64,000 bases of DNA from Haladaptatus halobius (GTDB lineage Archaea > Halobacteriota > Halobacteria > Halobacteriales > Haladaptataceae): NCBI RefSeq assembly GCF_020618475.1, contig NZ_CP085336.1:930001-994000 (forward strand), read 5' to 3'. The notes under the pieces were generated by a model, which was given only the letters and a program-made list of their open reading frames with translations, searched no databases and was not told the origin of the DNA. A program made the position numbers and the translations under genes. Positions 48,077 through 55,851 of the stretch are shown piece after piece (position 1 is the first letter of the stretch; every line of letters starts with the position of its first letter).

Positions 48077-48161
48077 TGCGAGGGATGGGATTCGAACCCA
48101 TAGACGCCTACGCGAGCGGGTCTTAAGCCCACCGCCGTTGGCCTGGCTTGGCAACGCTCGC
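48077..48161 (-). tRNA. tRNA-Leu (anticodon TAA)
   Basis: The minus strand folds as a class II tRNA. It has the acceptor GCGAGCG, the D arm GCCAAGCCAGGCCAACGGC, an anticodon loop CTTAAGA with TAA, a long variable arm and the T loop GGTTCGAATCC; CCA is not encoded. Acceptor bases 6 and 67 form a C-C mismatch (GCGAGCG against CCCTCGC); GCGAGGG would pair perfectly. It lies within decayed accessory genes, so it could be an integration site or an imported copy. Confidence 0.9.
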
Positions 48162-48253
48162 GCGTCAATCGATTACTTCGTTCAGAATAAGTGGTTTTCT
48201 AATCGTGGGAGGGCATTAAGAGATGGCTTTGTACCGGGAGCAGTATCAACAGC

Positions 48254-48391
48254 ATAACGAGTGAGATCGCGGAGGAGCTTGAGTGGCCACGCCAGACGGC
48301 ATATGAGGTTTTGAACAGGCTTGCCGAAGAGGGGGAGATTCGCAAGAAGAAGCCAGAATCGCGTCGGGTGATCTGGATTCGGACAGAATAG
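48254..48391 (+). pseudogene. winged-helix module B copy 2, lacking a start
   Basis: A 45-residue frame reads ITSEIAEELEWPRQTAYEVL, NRLAEEGEIRKKKPESRR and VIWIRTE. This is a complete HTH plus wing, but no start codon precedes it in frame near the expected position. It is close to the copy at 46087. Confidence 0.45.
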
Positions 48392-48428
48392 CAGTCGCTC
48401 TGACTCTGTTGAAACCCGCAGTAACCGA

Positions 48429-48824
48429 TTACGATCCGCTTGCTCTGATCCGGTACTCGAAAAGAAACAGCACCAACACAGTCACGACGAAGGCAACCGG
48501 CATGAACTGAAGTTGTGTGAGCGGATCTGGTGGGGTGAGCATTGCGCTCGCTACCGTCGTCACAATGCCGCCAACCGCGAGTATCTCTGCGATCCGTTCA
48601 CGACGCGTCTGTGGGACAGCCCGTTCGTGCGAGCGCCGATAGAAGAGGAGATAGTACACCCCAATCGGAAGGAAAACCACTGTGCCAATGGCCCAGAACA
48701 GCGCCGATGAACTTCCACGAGCAGTGGCATCAGCGTATATCCAGTAGCCGAGGGACACCCAACCAACCGCGAACAGAACGAGCATGAGATAATATTCGAG
48801 ATACACTGTCGGCGGCACGGGCAT
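48429..48824 (-). CDS. membrane protein with PLDc_N-like segment
   Basis: From ATG 48824 this is a 131-residue protein with four helices. The central segment YWIYADATARGSSSALFWAI then LPIGVYYLLFYRR resembles phospholipase D N-terminal-type membrane hairpins. The frame opens at 48848. Function unknown. Confidence 0.65.
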   Translation of the reverse strand: MPVPPTVYLEYYLMLVLFAVGWVSLGYWIYADATARGSSSALFWAIGTVVFLPIGVYYLLFYRRSHERAVPQTRRERIAEILAVGGIVTTVASAMLTPPDPLTQLQFMPVAFVVTVLVLFLFEYRIRASGS

Positions 48825-48930
48825 GACTACTGGGTGTGGTCTTATCATGAGCTTTCTGCTGAATCATATAGTACATTAACAACGTAGCAAACTCGGTATA
48901 ACGACGATTCGACGGGCAAAGGCGGTTAGG

Positions 48931-49092
48931 GAATCGGCGTTCCCTGCTGTGACCGCTCGGTGGGTCGCAGATACGGTTGGGATGGAGCTGCGACCAGTGC
49001 ATCAGCGACTCGAAGCCCTTCATGAACAGGGCGAGTTAGAACGTGGGAAGTTGAGCCCACGGGTTGTTATTTGGTGGATTTCAGAAGAATAG
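48931..49092 (+). pseudogene. winged-helix module A copy 4, degraded lead
   Basis: The frame reads ESAFPAVTARWVADTVGMEL, RPVHQRLEALHEQGELER and RVVIWWISEE. Core and wing are intact, but the lead corresponding to DDDILTAM has lost its frame and its start. Confidence 0.45.
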
Positions 49093-49171
49093 TGTTCGGG
49101 TCTAATGGATTTTTCTGTGTAGCTCTATTTCACGCTGAACCACATTAGCGAGAATACATTCAGTCAATTGT

Positions 49172-49501
49172 GTGAGGAGATACAGATTCAGTCGCTTGAA
49201 AGGTGAAATCAGAGGGCATGCGACAAAGAAATTCATTATAGGAATTGTAATAGTGGAGGTGATCTTAGCTTTAGTCGGCTCTAAAGAGGTAGTAGCGTAG
49301 ACAACACAAACGACAACCATTCTGATAAAGGAATTAAAAGATGAGATAAGATTTCCTGCCGTAATTGGTTCTCTCGTCGTGATAGCTCTATTGTTTATTC
49401 TATATTTTCCGGACCAACATGTTGTCTTTTTAATATTTGAGGTTCTGATCGGACTAATTGTGATTTTAAGTGTCTTTCGTAGCTTTCCACGATACAAGTA
49501 A
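49172..49501 (+). pseudogene. small membrane protein with in-frame TAG
   Basis: From GTG 49172 a single frame of 109 sense codons reads FIIGIVIVEVILALVGSKEV, a TAG at 49298-49300, then IRFPAVIGSLVVIALLFILY and VVFLIFEVLIGLIVILSV. These would be three membrane helices. The minus-strand ORF over the same bases is its shadow. It ends exactly where the dispersed repeat copy 2 begins. Confidence 0.4.
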
Positions 49502-49680
49502 GTACGGCAGTTGTATCGGCGTCTATCGGCTACAAGCTAACAGGAGGGGAAGAGGTCCTACTGGCCACCGCGTCTGTGGTCGGAGCGGAACACCAAGATC
49601 CCGTGATTGCTCGAGAGCCACGTCGGGTTCGCAAAAACGGGGGAAGGTTTCTTAGTCAGGGATGCAAATTGCCTATGTAA
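49502..49680 (+). repeat. dispersed coding-like repeat, copy 2
   Basis: The first 85 bases match 32317-32402. Here the frame is open and reads STAVVSASIGYKLTGGEEVL, LATASVVGAEHQDPVIAREP and RRVRKNGGRFLSQG to a TAA at 49678. It looks like the C-terminal part of a gene whose start is missing. I do not recognise the family. Confidence 0.5.
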
Positions 49681-49823
49681 TGAGTATCTTAGCAAGTGAC
49701 TTCACGGATCTGACAAAAACCGCCGATGAAAAAGAGCGGTTAGGTGACGCGCTTGCTGGCGAAGCAAGCGAGCTTGACGTAGATTCTGTTGCTGCGGTTC
49801 GGGAGCTACGGGAACGCGAATGA
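49680..49823 (+). CDS. VapB-like antitoxin
   Basis: This 47-residue gene, MSILASDFTDLTKTADEKER then AGEASELDVDSVAAVRELRE, overlaps the PIN toxin start by four bases (ATGA), the classic antitoxin-toxin arrangement. It is small, acidic and helical. It would neutralise the toxin, but the toxin next to it is broken, so the antitoxin may be free to act on other loci or be a relic. Confidence 0.6.
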   Translation: MSILASDFTDLTKTADEKERLGDALAGEASELDVDSVAAVRELRERE

Positions 49824-50220
49824 GGTATTTTGTCGATACGAATATTTTCATTGCAGCACTCACAGACGAACCAAACTGAGGAGAGGTTGCAGTCGGCTTT
49901 CTGAATCACGAGGCAGACTTCTACATTTCGCTTCTGAATGTGATGGAGTTACGGAATGCTCTCGGGAAAAAAGGAACTCAAAACAAGATCGTGTTGCCGA
50001 ATTAGAACGACGGGTTACATCCCAGGTTGAAATTATCGTCCCGGATGCATCCGACATGCTTGCCGCAAATAAACGACACCAGGAAATACTGCTCTATCCG
50101 ATGGACTGTCTTATTTTAGCGTGTGCCGAGAGCCAAGACACGACATTAGTCTGGTTTGACAAGGAATTCATAAAGCAGGAGCACGCTCACCGGAAGAAAT
50201 TATCGACGATTCGTAGATAA
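49820..50220 (+). pseudogene. PIN-domain toxin (VapC-like), one stop and one frameshift
   Basis: From ATG 49820 the reading MRYFVDTNIFIAALTDEPN contains the first PIN aspartate. TGA at 49877-49879 follows, one transition from CGA, then the same frame continues EVAVGFLNHEADFYISLLNV with the conserved Glu in NVMELRNAL. At the A run 49967-49972 the frame must shift by one to read KQDRVAELERRVTSQVEIIV, YPMDCLILACAES and VWFDKEF, to the stop at 50218. The intact toxin of about 132 residues would be an RNA endonuclease. Confidence 0.75.
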
Positions 50221-50285
50221 CGTTATCGAAGTACCCTCGGTGACGTATTTTCTCCAGTAGGAATCGACTCACAGTGGGAAATCCG

Positions 50286-50699
50286 TCACCGCAATGACGG
50301 TGCATTCTCGAACTTCTGAAGCGTCTCTTGCAGAGCTTCGCTAAAGAACTCGAGACCATCCGTTCGGTCGGAGCGAACGTTCCACTTGATACTATCATCG
50401 CCCATCGGGAGTTCGACGTCAAACGTCGCCCACGCGCAGCAATGTGACTCCTTCCACGACGCCTTTGTGACTGCCGCGTATGCCTCTAGGCTACGGTCAA
50501 ACACGAATGTGAACCCGTTTTCGTGTTCCTGAATGCTTTTGAGGTGTGGAAAAAGACTCTCCTCGACCCACTCTATCTGCTGTTCGGTTTGGTCTGGCGT
50601 GAGCGTACACGTAATCTCCGTCAAATCCTCTTCAATCGATTTGTCAAGCGGTGTCTCGTCGAGCTGTTCGTCGCTACCAATATCAGGTGAGTTTGTCAT
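50286..50699 (-). CDS. hypothetical protein divergent from HxlR regulator
   Basis: This 137-residue acidic protein contains a CC pair in KESHCCAWATFDVELPMGDD. No membrane segment and no recognised family. It is divergent from the HxlR gene with a perfect palindrome between them, so it is probably a HxlR target and part of a thiol or redox response; that is inference from context. Confidence 0.6.
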   Translation of the reverse strand: MTNSPDIGSDEQLDETPLDKSIEEDLTEITCTLTPDQTEQQIEWVEESLFPHLKSIQEHENGFTFVFDRSLEAYAAVTKASWKESHCCAWATFDVELPMGDDSIKWNVRSDRTDGLEFFSEALQETLQKFENAPSLR

Positions 50700-50710
50700 A
50701 CTTCACCGTT

Positions 50711-50727
50711 ACTTTGAGAGTCAAAGT
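50711..50727. promoter_or_regulatory. palindrome ACTTTGA-gag-TCAAAGT between divergent genes
   Basis: A perfect 7-base inverted repeat with a 3-base centre lies 12 bases before the start at 50699 and 51 bases before the HxlR start at 50779. The position suits an HxlR operator controlling both. Confidence 0.55.
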
Positions 50728-50778
50728 TATTATACTGTTAAGTCCGAAGTATCGAACGAACTGCGGTGAACAACAGCT

Positions 50779-51141
50779 ATGACGAACAATCCGGAAAGAC
50801 CCGCTAAAACAGCAGATTCGACTGGTGACACAGCCACCTGTTACTGTCCCATAGGCGGTGTCATGGAGCTACTCAGTCGCCGCTACGCGATGCAGTTAAT
50901 CTGTGTCGTTGGCGCGATTGGGCCAGTCAGATACAACGAAATCGAAGACACGTTCGGGGACGCGAGTAGCTCAACGCTGTCGTCACGACTCGAGGACCTA
51001 GCCGAGGCGGGATACCTCTCTCGAGAACAGTATGCAGAAATCCCTCCTCGCGTGGAGTATAAACTGACGGAAAAGGGTGAGCAACTCTGTCACCGACTCG
51101 AACCCCTTCTCGAATGGGTCGAAGAACACGAAGAACAGTAA
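50779..51141 (+). CDS. HxlR family winged-helix regulator
   Basis: This 120-residue regulator has the HxlR hallmark cysteine region CYCPIGGVMELLSRRYAMQL followed by the winged helix (YNEIEDTFGDASSSTLSSRL, EYLAEIPPRVEY-type wing). The cysteines could sense electrophiles or oxidants. It probably controls the divergent gene at 50286 and perhaps the convergent BASS transporter. Confidence 0.92.
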   Translation: MTNNPERPAKTADSTGDTATCYCPIGGVMELLSRRYAMQLICVVGAIGPVRYNEIEDTFGDASSSTLSSRLEDLAEAGYLSREQYAEIPPRVEYKLTEKGEQLCHRLEPLLEWVEEHEEQ

Positions 51142-51147
51142 TAGCAC

Positions 51148-52074
51148 TCAGGACTGCCGACGAAACCACTTCGCAAGGCCTGCACTCGTGGTCATTTCGA
51201 CAATGCCGAAGACGACCGCTGGAAGTGTTGCTGACGTCGGAAAACCAGCACCAACGAGTAGGGCGGCGGCAACGGCGAAGTCACGCATGCCAACCGAGAG
51301 GGTCGCGGCGATACGCTCACCCCGAGTGAACTTCCGGCTGACGAGCCATCCGGCTACGTAGCCACCACTATTGAGGACAAGTGCACCGACTATCACGAGA
51401 AGTAATACCGTGCCGCTATCGCGAACGAGCGATGCGTTGGCGGCAGTGACGATGCCGATAATGAGAATCACCATCAGGCCCGCTATCGACGAATAAATCT
51501 CGTCATGCGCTCCAATGCGATCAGGCCACTGAGAGCGAGCTGCGACGGCGAGACTCATTGGAAGCACAACGGCGAGTGTCAGTTGTGTGATGATAATTGT
51601 TGGATCGACTGCAACGGACCCACCCAAGAAGAGCGTGACAACTCCAGGGACGAGCATCAACGTCCCAAATCCAACCACAAGAAGGACAACCGTCGCAAGT
51701 ACGGTATCACCCCCGCTCAGTTCGGTCATTGTTGGCGTGACGAGTTCGGGCGTCACTGCACCCAACACAACGAACCCGGCCGTGAGTGCGGGTGACAAAC
51801 CAAGCCCCTGAGCGATACCGAATGCAAGCAGCGGCATCCCGGTCTGGACGATGAGAATCGTAACGAGCGTTTGTCTACGAAGCTCTCGGAATCGGTCGGG
51901 TGCAAGCGTCAGTGAGACTGAACCGATCATGACCGCGAGAATCAGCGTTGATAGTGGTGTGAGAACAGCTATTGATGGAAGAGCGAACCCGATGCCAACC
52001 GAGAGAAGCACCCAAATCAACAGATAGTCATCAACGAGGGCCGCGATTCGAGGGAGGGTGCTATGAACCATCAA
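51148..52074 (-). CDS. bile acid:sodium symporter (BASS) family transporter
   Basis: This 308-residue protein has about ten hydrophobic helices and the BASS landmark GAVTPELVTPTMTELSGGDT in the crossover region, plus SVGMRDFAVAAALL near the end. Family members move organic anions with sodium, or pantoate and 2-oxo acids. Seven bases separate its stop from that of the HxlR gene. The transported molecule is unknown. It may start at either of two adjacent ATGs. Confidence 0.85.
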   Translation of the reverse strand: MMVHSTLPRIAALVDDYLLIWVLLSVGIGFALPSIAVLTPLSTLILAVMIGSVSLTLAPDRFRELRRQTLVTILIVQTGMPLLAFGIAQGLGLSPALTAGFVVLGAVTPELVTPTMTELSGGDTVLATVVLLVVGFGTLMLVPGVVTLFLGGSVAVDPTIIITQLTLAVVLPMSLAVAARSQWPDRIGAHDEIYSSIAGLMVILIIGIVTAANASLVRDSGTVLLLVIVGALVLNSGGYVAGWLVSRKFTRGERIAATLSVGMRDFAVAAALLVGAGFPTSATLPAVVFGIVEMTTSAGLAKWFRRQS

Positions 52075-52287
52075 TGAGGGTAGTTTGTCTACACACGGTT
52101 TGTGAGTTGGTATTCTGTGCGCGTTCGAATCGGCGTGCCCATCGTGGCCGAGTCATCTTGGCATCGTACCGTACTCCTCAAAGTCACCATTGAGTATGCG
52201 ATATTCCATTGCTGGAAGTCCTCTGTTGCCACTCGTCAGGGATCACAATTGGAGTGACCATAGTGAAATCTGCGTTCCGGACAATCG
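52075..52287. other. intergenic, promoter of BASS gene
   Basis: About 210 bases without a supported gene. A short minus-strand frame (MEYRILNGDFEEYGTMPR) looks like a fragment but is too short to call. Confidence 0.35.
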
Positions 52288-52542
52288 TCACTGGTAGTGT
52301 GTTTCGAGGTAGTCGATGATATCGTCGCTCTCGTACATTGTCACACCACGCTAGTGATCAACGAGAAACAGGATTTGATCCTTTCCACCGAGTGTTTGGA
52401 GTTCGTTGTGTGTCTGTTCATTGCGTATTTCGCCCGCAGCAGTACGCGGATTGTGGATAACATACAAGACGCCGAGGTCAGTGAGGGATTCGCGAACCTT
52501 CTGTGAGTACCCGCAGTCTTTCGCTTGATAGAGTTCGAGCAT
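52288..52542 (-). pseudogene. glutaredoxin-like/GST N-terminal protein with in-frame TAG
   Basis: Reading through one TAG gives 83 sense codons: MLELYQAKDCGYSQKVRESL with the CxxS active site of monothiol glutaredoxin or GST_N folds, then VIHNPRTAAGE, KDQILFLVDH, the stop at 52351-52353, and RGVTMYESDDIIDYLETHYQ. The last segment is the conserved glutathione-binding and helix region. CAG to TAG is a single transition. The short 63-residue product lacks the final helix. It might still work in part. Confidence 0.7.
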
Positions 52543-52559
52543 CGGTGATCAGGCGAGAG

Positions 52560-52808
52560 TTAGGCTTCAACCGAGATGTGGTCGTCAACCGCTTTTACAA
52601 TCAGGTCCATATCCACCTCAGCACCGTGAACGATTTTATCCCAAATCGTCTCCTCATCGACCGTCACGATGAATACACCACCATGACCTGGAATGAGCGT
52701 TACACCATCCAGATGCTGGCCGAATTCGTCCAAGAGTCTGGTTTGGGTCGCAATCGCTCGGTCGAGCAACCCACATGGGACACAGTATTCGATTTCGATT
52801 GCGGTCAT
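52560..52808 (-). CDS. Rdx/SelW-like thioredoxin-fold protein
   Basis: From ATG 52808 this is an 82-residue protein starting MTAIEIEYCVPCGLLDRAIA. The CxxC at residues 9-12 is placed as in the SelW/SelT/Rdx family, followed by the typical GHGGVFIVTVDEETIWDK strand-loop. It probably reduces or carries thiols. It lies between the glutaredoxin-like pseudogene and the membrane gene at 52891, in the same direction. A TTAG-N6-CTAA palindrome lies 56 bases upstream. Confidence 0.85.
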   Translation of the reverse strand: MTAIEIEYCVPCGLLDRAIATQTRLLDEFGQHLDGVTLIPGHGGVFIVTVDEETIWDKIVHGAEVDMDLIVKAVDDHISVEA

Positions 52809-52863
52809 CACTCTCATTCTTGGGTTGACACCGCTGTAAAGCTAGGACAAGGTATTCTGACCT

Positions 52864-52881
52864 AGTTAGCGCGAACTAACT
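52864..52881. promoter_or_regulatory. palindrome AGTTAG-N6-CTAACT upstream of rdx
   Basis: A perfect 6-base inverted repeat with a 6-base spacer. The same half-site and spacing occur at 53432-53449, which suggests one regulator binds both. Confidence 0.5.
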
Positions 52882-52890
52882 GCTTGTTAC

Positions 52891-53358
52891 TCAATCGGCG
52901 GCAGTCGGTGACTCTCTGGTCTGTATCACTGCATCCCGATCCAGTGCCCAGCCAAGCAAACCGCCGTACACTACGTGAAGAACGAGCGTGGCAACTGCAA
53001 TTTTAGGGGTAATTGCAATTCCAAACACTCCCCAGCCGAGGAACGGAAGGAACGTGAGTTGCATCACTGCCCAGAGTACGACGCCGAGGCCAAGCCCCTT
53101 CCAAATCGTTACCGGCTGAGTAACCCGTGCAAGAACAGCACCAAAGAAACCACCGTATCCGAGATGGAGCCCGACCACCAGCACCAGTAGCACTGGTTTC
53201 GGAAGACCACTCCCGAAGAGAGTGGCAACTACTGCTTTTGGGATTGGTTCTGGCATCGGAGACGCCCCAGTCACCGTTGCCACTAACATAAAGAGTGACA
53301 TTAGAATCGTCGCACCAATTCCATAGCCGAAGCCATGTGTCAATCTCTGTTGGGTCAC
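52891..53358 (-). CDS. four-helix membrane protein
   Basis: This 155-residue protein has four hydrophobic helices (about 10-32, 53-77, 87-110 and 115-140). It resembles haloarchaeal membrane proteins of unknown function of the DUF6789 type, although I cannot confirm that. It is downstream of doxX in the same direction, with a palindrome between, so it is probably part of the same redox regulon. Confidence 0.7.
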   Translation of the reverse strand: MTQQRLTHGFGYGIGATILMSLFMLVATVTGASPMPEPIPKAVVATLFGSGLPKPVLLVLVVGLHLGYGGFFGAVLARVTQPVTIWKGLGLGVVLWAVMQLTFLPFLGWGVFGIAITPKIAVATLVLHVVYGGLLGWALDRDAVIQTRESPTAAD

Positions 53359-53431
53359 GTTCAGAGAAACCGAGAGAAACCAAATAAGCCTAGGACAAGC
53401 CTCAGCTAACGGACTGAGCCGAAACGGACGA

Positions 53432-53449
53432 GGTTAGGATACACTAACC
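53432..53449. promoter_or_regulatory. palindrome GGTTAG-N6-CTAACC upstream of 52891-53358
   Basis: A perfect 6-base inverted repeat with the same 6-base spacing as 52864-52881. It overlaps the stop codon of doxX and lies 74 bases before the next gene's start. Confidence 0.5.
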
Positions 53450-53851
53450 GAGGAGTAGATCAGTTGGTTGCCAAAGCGAGTACGAACCGGCTCCTAATAC
53501 GAGAATTACGATGGATCCAACAAGGACAATGAGATTCTTCCAATCCGGGCCAACGTACAGGATCGCAACGAGCATCACGGGGAGCAACAACACAGCCGCG
53601 ATTCGATCACCAATTCCGAACAGGAGCATCACGACCGCTGCGATTTCGAGCAACCCTGCCACGATGACCATCACTGCTGGCATCGGAATTCCGTAAGCAT
53701 CGAAAAACGCGACTGAATTACTGTAAGTAACGAATTTACTCAGTGCTGGTTTCGCAACTAGAGCGGCGAGAACAAGACGGAGTGTGGTGAGAACCCAGGC
53801 GGGAGCCAACTGATGGAGTGACCGAATGCTATCAACACGTCGTTCGACCAT
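53444..53851 (-). CDS. DoxX family membrane protein
   Basis: This 135-residue four-helix protein has the DoxX pattern (LRLVLAALVAKPALSKFVTY, MVIVAGLLEIAAVVMLLFG, DRIAAVLLLPVMLVAILYVG). DoxX proteins work with quinones or thiol stress enzymes. It is divergent from the HxlR gene at 54005. The 150-base space between contains several TTAG/CTAA half-sites. Confidence 0.85.
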   Translation of the reverse strand: MVERRVDSIRSLHQLAPAWVLTTLRLVLAALVAKPALSKFVTYSNSVAFFDAYGIPMPAVMVIVAGLLEIAAVVMLLFGIGDRIAAVLLLPVMLVAILYVGPDWKNLIVLVGSIVILVLGAGSYSLWQPTDLLLG

Positions 53852-54004
53852 AGTAGGTAGTCATAAAGATCCGAAATAAGCATAAGCGAAGGGCAAACGA
53901 ATGAAGTTGTGTTTGCTAACTCCCTTAGGAACTAATAGTAACTGTGGAATGATTGTCTAATAGCACTACACTAATCACGCTTCACTTGCTACCGACAGGG
54001 ACGA

Positions 54005-54361
54005 ATGAGTAACACAAAACAAGAAGGATGTGTTGCTTCGTGGTGTGCCGACGACGAATGGTGTACCGTCACGTGCACAGCCCATCTCATCGGGAAAAAG
54101 TGGCATCCTGTTATCGTCCATCGACTACTCGAACATGGGCCGCTCGGATTCAACGTTCTCAAGGCGGAGATCGACGTGATCTCCAGTACGGTGCTCTCGA
54201 GCAGCCTTGAGGATTTAGAAGATAATGGACTGGTGAATCGCGCCATCGTGAGCGAGAAACCGTTCCGTGTCGAGTACTCGCTCACCGAGCAAGGAGCGTC
54301 GCTCGAACCGATAATCACTGCGATGGACGCGTGGGGGGAACGCTATCTCGAAGATCAGTAA
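54005..54361 (+). CDS. cysteine-rich HxlR family regulator
   Basis: This 118-residue winged-helix regulator has four N-terminal cysteines at 9, 14, 20 and 24 (CVASWC, CTVTC) before the HxlR core IGKKWHPVIVHRLLEHGPLG and SSTVLSSSLEDLEDNGLVNR. Most HxlR proteins have only one or two cysteines, so metal binding or disulfide redox sensing is plausible. It is divergent from doxX and upstream of the FAD monooxygenase by 42 bases; both are candidate targets. Confidence 0.92.
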   Translation: MSNTKQEGCVASWCADDEWCTVTCTAHLIGKKWHPVIVHRLLEHGPLGFNVLKAEIDVISSTVLSSSLEDLEDNGLVNRAIVSEKPFRVEYSLTEQGASLEPIITAMDAWGERYLEDQ

Positions 54362-54403
54362 ATGTGACTCTTCCAAAAAGACCGTACAAAGGAGATCATT
54401 CCG

Positions 54404-55693
54404 ATGAGCAAGACATCCCCGACTAACGAAACAACCATCGAAACGGACGTCGTCATCGTTGGAGCCGGGCCTGCCGGCTGTGTTCTCGGCTATCTGCTGG
54501 CGCGAAGTGGGGTCGAGACTGTCCTGCTCGAACGGCAGCAGAGTCTCGAACGTGAGTTCCGCGGCTTTCTGTTCCAACCGTTGATACTGCGCGTGTTCGA
54601 CCAAATGGGCGTGTTGGATCGGGTTCTCACGCTGGAACACACGAAGGTTCGCGATATCGCAGTTGACGTCTATGATCGATCCTATCCGATTATGTCCCTC
54701 GAGGCAGCGCCTGGTCCGTACAATTACGCCTTGTTAATGGAGCAGCCACCGTTGCTTCAGGTACTTATCGATGCAGCGTCACAGTTCGACTCGTTTTCCT
54801 ACCGTAATGGAACGGCAGCAACGGATCTGCTCTGTGAAGGGAATCAAGTCATCGGTGTCGAAGCCACCGACCGGGAACACGACGAATCCATTACAATTCG
54901 CAACCGTCTCGTTGTTGGTGCTGACGGCCGATATTCGACGGTTCGGAAGGCGGCTGGTATCGATCCCGGACTGTTCGAGTCCACCCTCGAACTACTCTGG
55001 TTCAAACTCCCTGCAACGGTTATTGAGGACCCGGTGTTGGCGAAAGTCGGCACCTCCGGTGCACTGCTCTCCTTCGGGCTTGGGAGGGACGAGGCACAAT
55101 TGGGCTGGCCCATCGAAAAGGGATCGTACCCGCAAGTAAAAGAACAAGGTATCGGACAGTTACACGAGCAACTCGTCGCCATCGATCCGAGTCTTGCCAC
55201 TATCCTTCCGGAGTATCTCACTGATTTCCAGCAGTGTTCGCTGTTGCACATCGAACCAGGTATCAGCCATGAATGGAGACAAAATGGACTGTTGCTCGTC
55301 GGTGATGCTGCCCACGTTGCGTCCCCCGTGGGTGGCCAAGGGAATGGAATGGCGATCCAGGATGTAGTGGTCGCCCATTCGGTGATCATGACTGCACTGA
55401 ATCAGACTACGGGATTGATCCCGGCGGAAACGCTCAGGCGGTATGAATCCATTCGGCGACCGGCAGTCAAAGAGGTTGTGAGATTCCAACGACGAGCCGA
55501 GCGACCGTTCTCTACGTTCGTCAAATACGGCGATGTCGTCCCAGATGGGATGAAACGCCCGCTACTGCGGTCACTCTTCTGGGGAATCTCTCGTACTCCG
55601 CTCCCAAAACAGGCACGAGACACATTCATGTGGGGTCCAGCGCCGGTCGATGTCGATACGAGCTATTTGATGGACGTCTCTCAAGAGAAGTGA
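54404..55693 (+). CDS. FAD-dependent monooxygenase
   Basis: This 429-residue group A flavoprotein (PHBH fold) starts with GxGxxG in VVIVGAGPAGCVLGYLLARS at about 17-36. The DG motif follows in VGADGRYSTVRKAAG, and the GD motif in LLLVGDAAHVASPVGGQGN near 290. It would hydroxylate an aromatic ring or epoxidise or reduce a polyprenyl-type compound using NAD(P)H and FAD. It lies 42 bases downstream of a HxlR regulator, a common pairing for enzymes of aromatic or quinone metabolism. Confidence 0.92.
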   Translation: MSKTSPTNETTIETDVVIVGAGPAGCVLGYLLARSGVETVLLERQQSLEREFRGFLFQPLILRVFDQMGVLDRVLTLEHTKVRDIAVDVYDRSYPIMSLEAAPGPYNYALLMEQPPLLQVLIDAASQFDSFSYRNGTAATDLLCEGNQVIGVEATDREHDESITIRNRLVVGADGRYSTVRKAAGIDPGLFESTLELLWFKLPATVIEDPVLAKVGTSGALLSFGLGRDEAQLGWPIEKGSYPQVKEQGIGQLHEQLVAIDPSLATILPEYLTDFQQCSLLHIEPGISHEWRQNGLLLVGDAAHVASPVGGQGNGMAIQDVVVAHSVIMTALNQTTGLIPAETLRRYESIRRPAVKEVVRFQRRAERPFSTFVKYGDVVPDGMKRPLLRSLFWGISRTPLPKQARDTFMWGPAPVDVDTSYLMDVSQEK

Positions 55694-55851
55694 AGACTAT
55701 CAACACTGCCCACGACGGAGGTATCCCGACAGTCGTTATACCTCCAAAGCAGCAAACGATGGATCTTCCTCGAATCAACCGTGGTTTCTCTCGTTCGTTT
55801 CACTTCTGCCGATGTCCTGGTACCACTCTCTCGTTGGAACCATAGTCATCG

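Noticed and set aside
49102..49497. Minus-strand ORF of 131 codons
   Set aside because: The plus strand encodes three hydrophobic helices in one frame, and the minus reading is its complement with unlikely Thr/Ile-rich composition.
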